Notes: generated by a model from the letters alone, not told the origin. A DNA stretch of 41,540 nt from Gammaproteobacteria bacterium (GCA_029882395.1 JAOUKT010000024.1:1-41540), one strand, 5' to 3'; shown: positions 15,816 through 24,381, numbered from the stretch's first letter. Numbers and translations are program-made.

Positions 15816-17762
15816 TTAAATATGTTTATACTTTTCATATACCTGCATGATTTCAGCCCTGGCAGCATGAAAGGCCTGGATAATAACGGGATCAAAGTGC
15901 TTGCCTGTCTGCTGATCCAAAAGCGTTATTGCTTGCTCGACTGGCCAGGCTTCTTTATAGGGTCGTTTCGAGGTCAACGCATCAAACACATCAGCGACCG
16001 CAACAATGCGTGCTGATAAAGGAATGTCTGTGCCTGATAACTGCTGAGGGTAGCCGCTACCATCGAATTTTTCATGATGGCTGTCAGCGATTTCAATACC
16101 CAGCTTAAAGATGCTATAGCCTACCTGATTCATTTGTTGCTCACAGCGTCTCAATACATTGCCGCCGATTACAGGGTGTTGTTGCATGTTCGCTCTTTCG
16201 TTGTCATCCAGCTTGCCCGGTTTTAAAAGTATACTGTCCTCAATGCCTACTTTGCCTATATCGTGCATTGGTGAGAAACGTAGCATATCCCTGATGTACT
16301 GATTATTAACTTGTTCGCTATAGGCGCTGTTGTCTTTTAATTGCTGGGCAATAATGGCAGAGTAGATGCTCATTCTTAATAAATGGTCGCCTGTTTCCGG
16401 GTCCCGGCTTTCTGCCAGTTTAGCAAGCCCTTCAACAGCTGAAATAACCAGGTTCTCCATCACCACGTTTTTTTCAAAGCTGGTGGTCAGTTGCTGGCCA
16501 ATAAAATTGAGTAAGTCGGTTTTTGCCGGTTCGTAGGCATCGGTATGGCGTGATGCAAAAACGATAATATTATCATCTTTAAATGAAGTGATTAACGGTA
16601 ACAGTAAAGCGGATTTTAGATTGTCTTCGCGATTGAGCAAGGCAATCGCAGAATTCGGATGTTGCTGCTTTATGATATCGGTATCATTAATAATCACGAC
16701 GTTAGCTTGCTCAATGATTTCGGACATTAATGAATCCTCAAACGCAAATGTCTGGTTTTCTGTGAGCTTGCTGTCAAAGTCACTAAACATTCTGTCCAGT
16801 TTGATCTGCGTGCGGCTGGCGTTAACACTGAAAATACCGGCCCAGTTGATGGGGGAGATTTCAGCAAATTCTTCAAATACGATCTGCAGTGTCTCGTCCA
16901 TTGTGCTCGCACTGCTTACATGTGAGGTAAGGTTTAATACCGCATTCAATGATGATGCCATGTTATTGATGGACTGATTGAGCGTGCTCAGTTCATTCTG
17001 GGCCCGGGTGACTATCTGGTGTTGCAAGTTACCGTTACTGATCTGATCAATACCTGCCAGGCTTTGTCTCAAAGGATTTAATAGCCTGAAATAAAATAAT
17101 GCCAGAATACTGATGGCGACGATAGTTGAGAGAAGTAACAAGGTTTTAATGGTCGTAATCAAATCATCGAGCTTACGTTGCATCATTAACCTGAATTCTT
17201 TAGTTAACTGATCAGTTGTATCGGTCAGAGACCTGGCTTTGGTAAGGATATAGCTGGCAGCATATTCCAGCCGGGGCTCATTCTCATCATCGCCTAAAGA
17301 CCTGGCAAGCCCTGCTTTGAAACTGTCCCATTCAAAGGCGGTAAGGTCTAGTTGTGAAATTGATTGCTGATCCCAGTTACAGCTCAGGGCACTGTCAAGC
17401 CCGGTCAGGGCGGGTCTGAACTCTCTTTTTTTAAATGATTGAATTATGTCGTCATATTGTGCCACCTGATGCTGTAACGTTCTGGCATATAACTTCAGGT
17501 CTCTGTTGTATGATGTGTAATCACGCGGCGCGTTAGCTTTATATTGCTGGCTCTGAGTAACGATATTGTTGCTTATGACCCTTAACTGGCCGGCAAGGTT
17601 AAGAATGGCGTAGTCATGCGTGCGGGCCTCGACGGAGGTCAGGGTGAAGCGGATAGCACTGGTTAGTAAAGTGAATAAAATCAGGATAGCCAGCGGTATC
17701 TGAAATTTTAGTAACTGATACCATTTGATCGGTGGCGTGGATAATTGACCGGGTTTTTTCAT
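15816..17762 (-). CDS. Membrane HD-GYP phosphodiesterase with PilJ-like sensor, HAMP and GAF domains
   Basis: A 648-aa signalling protein. Order: transmembrane segment at about 22-42; periplasmic sensor 43-205, whose LNLAGQLRVISNNI resembles the PilJ/NarX type N-terminal domain; second transmembrane segment 206-226; HAMP linker about 227-278; GAF domain about 280-430; HD-GYP domain about 435-640. The HD-GYP core is intact: H460 in GDHLLR, H500-D501 in MHDIGK, and HHEKFDGSGYP at 562-572. It should therefore hydrolyse cyclic di-GMP in response to a periplasmic and perhaps a cytoplasmic signal. No diguanylate cyclase is nearby. It is divergent from ppsA. Confidence 0.92.
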   Translation of the reverse strand: MKKPGQLSTPPIKWYQLLKFQIPLAILILFTLLTSAIRFTLTSVEARTHDYAILNLAGQLRVISNNIVTQSQQYKANAPRDYTSYNRDLKLYARTLQHQVAQYDDIIQSFKKREFRPALTGLDSALSCNWDQQSISQLDLTAFEWDSFKAGLARSLGDDENEPRLEYAASYILTKARSLTDTTDQLTKEFRLMMQRKLDDLITTIKTLLLLSTIVAISILALFYFRLLNPLRQSLAGIDQISNGNLQHQIVTRAQNELSTLNQSINNMASSLNAVLNLTSHVSSASTMDETLQIVFEEFAEISPINWAGIFSVNASRTQIKLDRMFSDFDSKLTENQTFAFEDSLMSEIIEQANVVIINDTDIIKQQHPNSAIALLNREDNLKSALLLPLITSFKDDNIIVFASRHTDAYEPAKTDLLNFIGQQLTTSFEKNVVMENLVISAVEGLAKLAESRDPETGDHLLRMSIYSAIIAQQLKDNSAYSEQVNNQYIRDMLRFSPMHDIGKVGIEDSILLKPGKLDDNERANMQQHPVIGGNVLRRCEQQMNQVGYSIFKLGIEIADSHHEKFDGSGYPQQLSGTDIPLSARIVAVADVFDALTSKRPYKEAWPVEQAITLLDQQTGKHFDPVIIQAFHAARAEIMQVYEKYKHI

Positions 17763-17895
17763 TTAATGTCACAATGCGGGTTAAATTTGAATATCTTTGA
17801 TATATTTTAATTTCCATATCGTTTTATTTGATTATAGTTAAGAAAAATAGTTCTACCTGTTTGATTCATCGCTTCCAGCTGTCAGGATAATTACA

Positions 17896-20307
17896 ATGAA
17901 ATACATTAAAACGTTTGCAGAAATAGGCATAAACGATGTTGCATTAGTAGGCGGGAAAAATGCGTCACTGGGTGAAATGTATTCTGTTCTCTCAGAACAG
18001 GGTGTTAATGTCCCCTTTGGTTTTGCGACCACATCGGAAGCTTACCGGCTGATACTGGTGGAAAACAAAATCAAACAAAAAATAGACGATGCGCTGCAAG
18101 AACTGGATGTGCACAATGTTATTGAGCTGAGCAAGACCGGCAAACTCATTCGTAACATGATTTTGCATGCTGACATTCCAAAACTACTGCGTGAGGAAAT
18201 TACAGCGGCCTATCAGAGTCTGGAAGCCTATTACGGTGCCAATACCGATGTCGCTGTCAGAAGTTCGGCAACGGCGGAAGATTTGCCCGATGCTTCGTTT
18301 GCCGGCCAGCAAGAAACCTATCTCAATATTAGCGGTGTGGAAAACCTGTTGCAAACCTGCAAACAGGTTTTTGCTTCGCTGTTTACCGATCGTGCTATTT
18401 CGTACCGGGTTGATAAAGGTTTCTCTGATGATGATGTGGCCCTGTCGATAGGTGTGCAAAAAATGGTGCGCTCTGATCGTGGTTCGGCAGGTGTTATGTT
18501 CACACTGGATACGGAAAGCGGTTTCCGCGATGTGGTGTTCATCAATTCTGCCTATGGCCTGGGTGAGAATGTCGTGCAAGGCGCTGTTAACCCGGATGAA
18601 TTCTATGTCTTCAAACCGACCTTGTTATCAGGTCATCACCCGGTTATCAGGCGTTCGCTGGGTGAGAAAGCTAAAAAGATGGTTTATTCCCGCGATAATA
18701 CCGCGGGATTATCAACGCATAATGTTAATGTCGCACCCGCTGAGCGGCGAAAGTTTTCTTTGTCAGATGAAGATGTGCTGCAACTGGCACGTTATGCGAT
18801 AAAAATTGAAAACCATTATGGTCGTCCAATGGATATAGAATGGGCTAAAGACGGCTTTAATGGTCAGCTGTATATTGTGCAGGCGAGGCCAGAGACCGTT
18901 AAAGCATTAGAGTCTATCCAGCATCAGCTTCATTACAGCCTGAATGAACGCAGTGATAAGCTCGCTGTTGGCAGAAGTATTGGTAAAAAAATTGCTTTTG
19001 GCCGCGCCCGGGTAGTAATGGATGCGGCGGATATGTATCAGCTTAAAGCCGGTGAGGTATTAGTCACCGACATCACCGATCCGGACTGGGAGCCGGTGAT
19101 GAAAATAGCGGCGGCTATTGTCACAAACCGCGGCGGCAGGACCTGCCATGCCGCCATTATCGCAAGAGAGCTGGGCATCCCGGCGATTGTCGGCTGTGGC
19201 GACGCCACACGACTGATTTCAGATGGTGATGTGGTCACGGTATCGTGCGCCGAAGGGGATACCGGTTATGTTTACCGCGGGGAGTTATCTTTTAACAAAA
19301 CGTTAGTAGATTACAGTCATTTAGAAAAAACCAGAACCGATATCATGCTTAACCTGGCTAATCCGGAACAGGCCTTCGAGGCGTCGTTTTTACCGGTTGA
19401 AGGCGTTGGTTTGGCACGCCTTGAATTCATTATTAACAATACGATAAAAGTTCATCCCCGGGCTCTACTTGAGCTAGCTTCACTTGATGAGGCGCTGCAG
19501 CAAAAAATTAAACAGATTATTTCAGGTTACGAAACGCCGGAACGCTATTATGTTGACCGCCTGGCCGAAGGTATCGGCACGATTGCGGCGGCGTTTTATC
19601 CCCGCCCGGTGATTGTCAGGTTATCGGACTTCAAATCAAACGAATATGCTTCTCTGGTAGGTGGCGATTGTTTTGAGCCTAAGGAAGAAAATCCGATGAT
19701 TGGTTTCCGTGGTGCCTCCCGCTACCCTTCTGAATTGTTTAGCCAGTGTTTTGAGCTCGAGTGTAAAGCTTTATTGCAGGTCAGAAAAGTCATGGGGCTG
19801 GATAATGTGCATGTAATGGTGCCCTTTGTCAGGAGTGTGGATGAAGCCACAAAAGTCTTGCAGATAATGAAACAGCAGGGTTTGAGCCGTGGGGCCGACG
19901 GTTTGCGAGTTTACCTGATGTGCGAAATTCCGGTCAATGCCTTGCTGGCTGATCAGTTCTTACAGCATTTTGATGGTTTTTCTATTGGTTCAAATGACCT
20001 GACGCAGTTGACACTGGGTGTGGACCGGGATTCGGGTTTGATAACGGGTTTTGATGAGCGCAATGAGGCGGTAAAAATACTAATGAAGATGGCAATCACG
20101 GCCTGCCAGAAACAAAACAAATACGTCGGTATTTGCGGTCAGGCGCCATCGGACTTTCCTGAAATAACGCACTGGCTGGTTAATCAGGGTATATCATCGA
20201 TTTCATTGATACCTGATAGTGTGATGAACATGACCGAAGAGGTATTAAAAGCCGAAAAGATATTAGACGCATCAGTTTCACCGCAACGTCGTTCAACAGA
20301 TAATTGA
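17896..20307 (+). CDS. ppsA: Phosphoenolpyruvate synthase
   Basis: Converts pyruvate and ATP to phosphoenolpyruvate, AMP and phosphate, the first step of gluconeogenesis from C3 compounds. The 803-aa product has the N-terminal ATP-binding domain (VGGKNASLGEM at 18-28, VRSSATAEDLPDASFAGQQE at 121-140), the phosphohistidine swivel domain with catalytic H418 in GGRTCHAAIIARELGIPAIVG, and the C-terminal PEP/pyruvate barrel with GSNDLTQLTLGVDRDSG and CGQAPSDFPE. Length is near the usual 790-800. An AGGA ribosome-binding site precedes the ATG. The gene is divergent from the HD-GYP gene and 76 bp upstream of the DUF1538 cassette. Confidence 0.97.
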   Translation: MKYIKTFAEIGINDVALVGGKNASLGEMYSVLSEQGVNVPFGFATTSEAYRLILVENKIKQKIDDALQELDVHNVIELSKTGKLIRNMILHADIPKLLREEITAAYQSLEAYYGANTDVAVRSSATAEDLPDASFAGQQETYLNISGVENLLQTCKQVFASLFTDRAISYRVDKGFSDDDVALSIGVQKMVRSDRGSAGVMFTLDTESGFRDVVFINSAYGLGENVVQGAVNPDEFYVFKPTLLSGHHPVIRRSLGEKAKKMVYSRDNTAGLSTHNVNVAPAERRKFSLSDEDVLQLARYAIKIENHYGRPMDIEWAKDGFNGQLYIVQARPETVKALESIQHQLHYSLNERSDKLAVGRSIGKKIAFGRARVVMDAADMYQLKAGEVLVTDITDPDWEPVMKIAAAIVTNRGGRTCHAAIIARELGIPAIVGCGDATRLISDGDVVTVSCAEGDTGYVYRGELSFNKTLVDYSHLEKTRTDIMLNLANPEQAFEASFLPVEGVGLARLEFIINNTIKVHPRALLELASLDEALQQKIKQIISGYETPERYYVDRLAEGIGTIAAAFYPRPVIVRLSDFKSNEYASLVGGDCFEPKEENPMIGFRGASRYPSELFSQCFELECKALLQVRKVMGLDNVHVMVPFVRSVDEATKVLQIMKQQGLSRGADGLRVYLMCEIPVNALLADQFLQHFDGFSIGSNDLTQLTLGVDRDSGLITGFDERNEAVKILMKMAITACQKQNKYVGICGQAPSDFPEITHWLVNQGISSISLIPDSVMNMTEEVLKAEKILDASVSPQRRSTDN

Positions 20308-20372
20308 TCTGTCTGCAGAGTGTTTAAATATATAGCGTCTAAACTGAGACAATAATAATTCGTATATTTTTG

Positions 20373-20378
20373 AGAGGG
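20373..20378 (+). promoter_or_regulatory. Shine-Dalgarno AGAGGG favouring a TTG start at 20384
   Basis: AGAGGG ends five bases before TTG at 20384. A GTG at 20378 overlaps the site itself and is therefore a poor start, although in frame. Confidence 0.6.
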
Positions 20379-20383
20379 TGTGT

Positions 20384-21118
20384 TTGAAGAACGCTTTTTG
20401 GGCTTTATTTAAATCGATGGCCGCTAGTTTGCGCGATTTGGCACCTATCATTATTGTTGTAGTGTTTTTTCAGTTAGCGGTATTTGGTCAGCCATTGCCC
20501 AATCTGGCTGAGCTGTTAATGGGCCTGCTTTTTGTTGTTCTGGGTCTGACCTTTTTTATCTATGGTCTTGAAATGGGGCTGTTCCCGATTGGCGAAAGCA
20601 TGGCACATGCTTTTGCCCGCAAAGGCAGTGTGCTCTGGTTAATCATATTTGCCTTTTCACTGGGTTTTGGCACCACCATAGCAGAGCCTGCATTGATAGC
20701 CGTGGCAGCAGAGGCGGCCAGTGTTGCAGCCAATGGCGGTGTCATAGAGGCCACCCTGAATGCTAAACAAAGTTATGCCAATGGCCTGCGTTATACCGTC
20801 GCGTTATCGGTAGGTTTTGCTATTGTGCTGGGTGTGATTCGGATTTTAAAAGGCTGGTCTATTCAATACATGATCATCGGTGGCTATTGTCTGGTGGTCT
20901 TAATGACAGTTTTCGCACCGAAGGAAATCGTCGGCATCGCTTATGATTCGGGGGGTGTCACCACATCAACCATTACCGTGCCATTAGTCACTGCACTGGG
21001 CGTTGGTCTGGCGTCGTCAATCAGAGGCCGTAATCCGATGATCGATGGTTTTGGTCTGATCGCCTTTGCATCGTTATTGCCTATGATTTTTGTCATGGCA
21101 TATGGCATGGTGATTTGA
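20384..21118 (+). CDS. DUF1538 membrane protein, first copy
   Basis: A 244-aa polytopic inner-membrane protein with about six hydrophobic segments (near 18-33, 41-66, 82-110, 137-158, 163-185 and 215-244). Two conserved motifs lie in or near membrane segments: [14 protein letters not shown] and [23 protein letters not shown], the second followed by [19 protein letters not shown]. These polar, glycine- and threonine-rich stretches look like a substrate or ion path. DUF1538 proteins are uncharacterised. The gene heads a four-gene set with a paralogue, a PII-like protein and a CBS protein. Translation probably starts at TTG 20384. The predicted transport role is inferred from topology and partners. 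Confidence 0.82.
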   Translation: MKNAFWALFKSMAASLRDLAPIIIVVVFFQLAVFGQPLPNLAELLMGLLFVVLGLTFFIYGLEMGLFPIGESMAHAFARKGSVLWLIIFAFSLGFGTTIAEPALIAVAAEAASVAANGGVIEATLNAKQSYANGLRYTVALSVGFAIVLGVIRILKGWSIQYMIIGGYCLVVLMTVFAPKEIVGIAYDSGGVTTSTITVPLVTALGVGLASSIRGRNPMIDGFGLIAFASLLPMIFVMAYGMVI

Positions 21119-21120
21119 CA

Positions 21121-21897
21121 ATGCTTTTAAATCTTATTGAGACGCTGTTATCAACATTGAAAGATGTGCTGCCTATCGCTTTAATCCTTTTCGGCTTCCA
21201 GATATTTGTTATTCGCCGGCCAATAGCTAATTTAAAAAATGTAGTGATTGGATTTGTCTATGTCATCATTGGCCTGACTTTTTTTCTGGTCGGGCTTGAG
21301 AAAGCATTGTTTCCAATAGGTCGTTTGATGGCTGACCAGCTAACCAGCCCGGATTTTATATTTGGAGACAGCGCAGCAGTTCCCGATGTCGTGAACTGGA
21401 TGGATTATTACTGGGTATATATTTTTGCTTTTGCCATTGGTTTTAGTACCACCATTGCAGAGCCGTCTTTAATGGCCGTTGCTATTAAGGCGAATGATGT
21501 TTCCGGTGGCGCGATTGGTGTCTGGGGCTTGCGTATTGCTGTGGCGCTGGGCGTTGCGATAGGTATATCACTGGGAACCTATAGAATCGTTAGCGGTTTA
21601 TCAATGCATTATTTTATTATCACGGGTTATATCTTTGTCGTGATTCAGACCTTTTATGCGCCCAAAATGATTGTGCCTCTGGCTTACGACTCAGGCGGGG
21701 TGACTACATCTACAGTAACGGTGCCATTAGTGGCGGCTTTAGGTCTGGGTCTGGCCGAAAGCGTACCAGGAAGAAACCCCTTGCTGGACGGTTTTGGTTT
21801 GATTGCGTTTGCCAGCTTGTTTCCGGTGATGTCGGTGATGGCCTATGCGCAGCTCTCAGAATATATGAATAAGCGCGAAAAAAAATCAGCAAAATAA
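21121..21897 (+). CDS. DUF1538 membrane protein, second copy
   Basis: A 258-aa paralogue of the preceding protein, starting 2 bp after its stop. It repeats the same layout: hydrophobic segments and the motifs FSTTIAEPSLMAVA and [23 protein letters not shown] followed by [19 protein letters not shown]. It differs by an insertion of about 15 residues after the second membrane segment (around residues 78-95, TSPDFIFGDSAAVPDVVN). Adjacent paralogues usually form a heteromer, so the two likely build one transporter-like unit. An in-frame TTG at 21115, overlapping the upstream stop, is another possible start. The substrate is unknown. Confidence 0.82.
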   Translation: MLLNLIETLLSTLKDVLPIALILFGFQIFVIRRPIANLKNVVIGFVYVIIGLTFFLVGLEKALFPIGRLMADQLTSPDFIFGDSAAVPDVVNWMDYYWVYIFAFAIGFSTTIAEPSLMAVAIKANDVSGGAIGVWGLRIAVALGVAIGISLGTYRIVSGLSMHYFIITGYIFVVIQTFYAPKMIVPLAYDSGGVTTSTVTVPLVAALGLGLAESVPGRNPLLDGFGLIAFASLFPVMSVMAYAQLSEYMNKREKKSAK

Positions 21898-21981
21898 TCA
21901 GGTAAATAATTTAAGTATCGAAAAACCTGATTAAAGTTAAAATAATACCGGGTGACCGGTTGTTAAAGAGAGATCAGAAAT

Positions 21982-22332
21982 ATGCATTTCAAATTGATAA
22001 TTGCATTTGTCGAGGATTCAAAAACAGATGCTGTGATTGAAGCCGCCAGAACAGCAGGGGCCACCGGAGCCACTGTTATTAACAGTGCCCGGGGTGAAGG
22101 TATCGAGAAGTCTAAAACCTTCTTTGGCTTGTCGCTGGAAACGCAGCGTGACGTTTTATTATTTTTGGTTGAAGAGCACATGAGCCGACAAATTCTTGAA
22201 AAAATAGCAGACATGGGCCAGTTTGATACCAGTCCTGGTACGGGCATTGCCTTTCAGATTGATGTGGAAGATGCGGTAGGGGTGGCGCATCAGGTGCAAG
22301 AGCTGGTGACAGCTGTGGAGGATGAATTATGA
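21982..22332 (+). CDS. PII-like regulatory protein
   Basis: A 116-aa protein of the PII (GlnB-like) fold. Recognisable are the first strand HFKLIIAFVEDSKTDAVIEAARTAGATGATVINSARGEG and a short T-loop replacement near 43-52 before LETQRDVLLFLVEEHMSRQILEKI, then GTGIAFQIDVEDAVGV. The T-loop tyrosine region of GlnB/GlnK is not conserved, so it is not a standard nitrogen sensor. PII-like proteins usually sit beside a transporter that they gate in response to bound nucleotides; the adjacent DUF1538 pair is the obvious target. A GAGAG ribosome-binding site precedes the ATG. Its stop overlaps the start of the CBS gene in ATGA. Confidence 0.8.
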   Translation: MHFKLIIAFVEDSKTDAVIEAARTAGATGATVINSARGEGIEKSKTFFGLSLETQRDVLLFLVEEHMSRQILEKIADMGQFDTSPGTGIAFQIDVEDAVGVAHQVQELVTAVEDEL

Positions 22333-22730
22333 AACCCGGAAAAATGGTACCAGTGCGAAACGTCATGAAAAACAAAGTCGATATGATTGACGGCAAGTTA
22401 ACCGTGGCTGAGGCGCTCGAACAAATGCGTCACATTGAAACGAAAACACTGCTGGTTAATAAACGTTTTGAAGGGGATGAGTACGGCATGGTGTTGTTGT
22501 CGGATATTGCAAAACAGGTGCTGGCTAAAGACCGCTCGGCAGAGCGTGTCAATATCTATGAAATCATGACCAAACCGGTGGTAACGGTCGATCCCAATAT
22601 GGACATTCGTTATTGTGCACGACTGTTTGAGCGTATGGGCTTATCGCGCGCACCGGTAGTGGAAAACGGAAAAGTGACAGGTATTGTCAGTTATACCGAT
22701 ATGGTATTAAAAGGCCTGGCGGGCCAATAA
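22329..22730 (+). CDS. Two-CBS-domain protein
   Basis: A 133-aa protein consisting of a CBS pair (Bateman module). The first CBS spans about 8-66 (VRNVMKNKVDMIDGKLTVAEALEQM ... GMVLLSDIAKQVL) and the second about 74-130 (IYEIMTKPVVTVDPNMDIRYCARLFERMGLSRAPVVENGKVTGIVSYTDMV). CBS pairs bind adenine nucleotides such as AMP, ATP or c-di-AMP and regulate attached enzymes or channels. There is no other domain, so it must act on a partner. Translational coupling to the PII-like gene (4-nt overlap) and proximity to the DUF1538 genes suggest energy-state control of that membrane complex. Confidence 0.88.
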   Translation: MKPGKMVPVRNVMKNKVDMIDGKLTVAEALEQMRHIETKTLLVNKRFEGDEYGMVLLSDIAKQVLAKDRSAERVNIYEIMTKPVVTVDPNMDIRYCARLFERMGLSRAPVVENGKVTGIVSYTDMVLKGLAGQ

Positions 22731-22769
22731 GATGAGCGTTTACTCTGAATGTGTCTTCTGCGATCGAGA

Positions 22770-23636
22770 TTAAGAAGCGCGCTTTTTATCCCGAATATCG
22801 GCGGCATCGATCGTGTTGCTCATCAACATGGCGACGGTCATAGGGCCTACGCCACCCGGGACGGGTGTAATGTATGCGGCTTTTTTGGCCGCGGCTGCAA
22901 AGTCGACATCACCAATCAGTTTGCCTTCTTCGGTGCGGTTAATACCGACATCAATCACAGTCGCGCCGGGTTTGACCCATTCACCTTTGACGATGCCGGG
23001 TTTGCCGACAGCAACAACCAAAATATCAGCCTGGCCGACAAATTCAGCCAGGTTTGAAGTGAAACGGTGTGTACTGGTAACAGTGGCTCCAGCCAGTAAC
23101 AGTTCCATTGCCATCGGCCGGCCGACATGATTAGAGGCACCGACAATAACGGCATGACGGCCTTTATAGGTCTCACCGACGCTATCCAGCATTGTCATAA
23201 TGCCCCATGGGGTGCAGGGGCGTAATAAAGGAATTCGCTGCGCCAGTCTGCCTATATTGTAGGGGTGAAAGCCGTCAACATCCTTTGACGGTTTGATATG
23301 CTCTATGATAACCGACGAGTCAATATGCGCCGGTAAGGGTAGCTGAACCAGAATGCCATCAATGCTGTCATCGTTATTCAGTTCTGTGACCAGATCAAAT
23401 AATGCCTGTTGACTGGTAGCGGCCGGCAGGTCATAAGATTTGGAAATCAGCCCGATTTGTTCACAGCTTTGGCGTTTGTTTCTGACATAGACTTCTGATG
23501 CCGGGTCGGCGCCAACCAGAATAACAGCCAAACCCGGTACACGCTGGCCTTTGGCTAGGCGCTCATCAATACGTTGTTTGCATTTTTGTTTTAAATCGTA
23601 AGCGATTTGTTTTCCGTCAATATTCTGAGCTGGCAT
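22770..23636 (-). CDS. folD: Bifunctional methylenetetrahydrofolate dehydrogenase/cyclohydrolase
   Basis: Interconverts 5,10-methylene-, methenyl- and 10-formyl-tetrahydrofolate using NADP, supplying one-carbon units for purines and formyl-Met-tRNA. The 288-aa product matches the family length. With the start at 23636 the active-site residues fall at Y50 and K54 ([11 protein letters not shown]). Other landmarks are [18 protein letters not shown], the nucleotide-binding [12 protein letters not shown], and the C-terminal [17 protein letters not shown] longer open frame reaches 23711, but the internal Met is preferred because an ACAGG-type ribosome-binding site precedes it and it gives the conserved N-terminus. 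It is divergent from the tRNA operon. Confidence 0.96.
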   Translation of the reverse strand: MPAQNIDGKQIAYDLKQKCKQRIDERLAKGQRVPGLAVILVGADPASEVYVRNKRQSCEQIGLISKSYDLPAATSQQALFDLVTELNNDDSIDGILVQLPLPAHIDSSVIIEHIKPSKDVDGFHPYNIGRLAQRIPLLRPCTPWGIMTMLDSVGETYKGRHAVIVGASNHVGRPMAMELLLAGATVTSTHRFTSNLAEFVGQADILVVAVGKPGIVKGEWVKPGATVIDVGINRTEEGKLIGDVDFAAAAKKAAYITPVPGGVGPMTVAMLMSNTIDAADIRDKKRAS

Positions 23637-23819
23637 GCAATAACCTGTATTATCTGATGAGCTGGTTGAAACCACATATTTTCTCATGAATATGCAATCA
23701 TTGGTATTCAAAGATCATTTTATTAAACAGCGTCATTAATAACGTTTAGCAATTTGCCTGAAATTCACACAAGCTAATGAATGAATTGAAAAAAAACCGC
23801 TTTCTAACTCGAATACCTG

Positions 23820-23848
23820 TTGACCTAAACGAGGCATCCGCGTATTAT
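23820..23848 (+). promoter_or_regulatory. Strong sigma-70 promoter of the tRNA-Pro/Arg/His operon
   Basis: TTGACC (23820-23825), a 17-base spacer and TATTAT (23843-23848) are followed by a GC-rich discriminator (CCTCGGCC). Such a discriminator is typical of tRNA and rRNA promoters under stringent control. The first tRNA begins about 40 bp downstream. Confidence 0.75.
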
Positions 23849-23887
23849 CCTCGGCCTTCGAGATAAGCAGTTATCTGGTAGAAAGTT

Positions 23888-23964
23888 CGGGGTATAGCGC
23901 AGTCTGGTAGCGCGCCTGCTTTGGGAGCAGGATGTCGGGAGTTCGAATCTCTCTACCCCGACCA
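23888..23964 (+). tRNA. tRNA-Pro (anticodon TGG)
   Basis: A 77-nt cloverleaf with encoded CCA. Acceptor strands CGGGGTA and TACCCCG pair fully. The anticodon stem CCTGC/GCAGG encloses the loop TTTGGGA, with TGG at 23922-23924. The T-arm has GTTCGAATC. It is the first gene of the tRNA operon. Confidence 0.97.
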
Positions 23965-24008
23965 ATTTTACAAGTTTATCTGAATGGATAACGGATAAGC
24001 AGAATTCT

Positions 24009-24085
24009 GCGCCCGTAGCTCATCTGGATAGAGCATCGGCCTTCTAAGCCGAGGGTAGCAGGTTCGAGTCCTGCCGGGCGCACCA
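24009..24085 (+). tRNA. tRNA-Arg (anticodon TCT)
   Basis: A 77-nt cloverleaf with encoded CCA. Acceptor strands GCGCCCG and CGGGCGC pair. The anticodon stem TCGGC/GCCGA encloses CTTCTAA, giving TCT, which reads AGA and AGG codons. The T-loop is GTTCGAGTC. Confidence 0.97.
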
Positions 24086-24133
24086 TATTGGCAGGGCTTG
24101 GGTTACCTGAAATCAGGTAACCGAGCAAGTTAT

Positions 24134-24210
24134 GGTGAGCGTAGCTCAGTTGGTAGAGTCCCGGATTGTGATTCCGGTTGTCGTGGGTTCGAGCCCCATC
24201 GTTCACCCCA
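24134..24210 (+). tRNA. tRNA-His (anticodon GTG)
   Basis: A 77-nt cloverleaf with encoded CCA. The acceptor GTGAGCG pairs with CGTTCAC (one G-U pair), and the extra 5' G at 24134 pairs with C73, the identity feature of tRNA-His. The anticodon loop TTGTGAT gives GTG. Confidence 0.96.
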
Positions 24211-24219
24211 TATTAAAGA

Positions 24220-24246
24220 TGAGATTAAGGACATCCTTAAATCTCA
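24220..24246 (+). other. Stem-loop after tRNA-His
   Basis: TGAGATT-AAGGA pairs with TCCTT-AAATCTCA across a 2-base turn, with one extra A in the descending strand. It has no T-run, so it is more likely a processing or 3'-protecting structure than a terminator. A true terminator follows 8 bp later. Confidence 0.5.
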
Positions 24247-24254
24247 TTGGCAAT

Positions 24255-24279
24255 AAAGCCCGCTCCATGCGGGCTTTTT
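24255..24279 (+). terminator. Rho-independent terminator between tRNA-His and tRNA-Leu
   Basis: AAAGCCCGC (24255-24263) pairs with GCGGGCTTT (24269-24277) across a 5-base loop and ends in a run of five Ts. It should end the Pro-Arg-His transcript and separate it from tRNA-Leu and tig. Confidence 0.8.
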
Positions 24280-24287
24280 GTTATGAT
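24279..24287 (+). promoter_or_regulatory. Possible extended -10 promoter for tRNA-Leu/tig
   Basis: TGTTATGAT (TG, one base, then TATGAT at 24282-24287) directly follows the terminator T-run and lies 10 bp before tRNA-Leu. No good -35 is present, so it would rely on the extended -10 element. The implied leader is only a few bases. Confidence 0.35.
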
Positions 24288-24296
24288 AGGCACATT

Positions 24297-24381
24297 GCGA
24301 GTGTGGCGAAATTGGTATACGCGCTAGATTTAGGTTCTAGTGGGGCAACCCGTGGGAGTTCGAGTCTCCCCACTCGCACCA
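24297..24381 (+). tRNA. tRNA-Leu (anticodon TAG)
   Basis: An 85-nt class II tRNA with a long variable arm and encoded CCA. Acceptor strands GCGAGTG and CACTCGC pair. The anticodon stem CTAGA/TCTAG encloses TTTAGGT, giving TAG. The T-loop is GTTCGAGTC. It lies 44 bp before tig. Confidence 0.97.

Noticed and set aside
18184..18579. 131-codon minus-strand frame inside ppsA
   Set aside because: A shadow of ppsA, which has intact domains on the plus strand.
23976..24206. Minus-strand 76-codon frame containing MVRPAGLEPATLGLEG
   Set aside because: It is the reverse translation of tRNA-Arg and tRNA-His. This peptide is a well-known spurious protein from tRNA genes.
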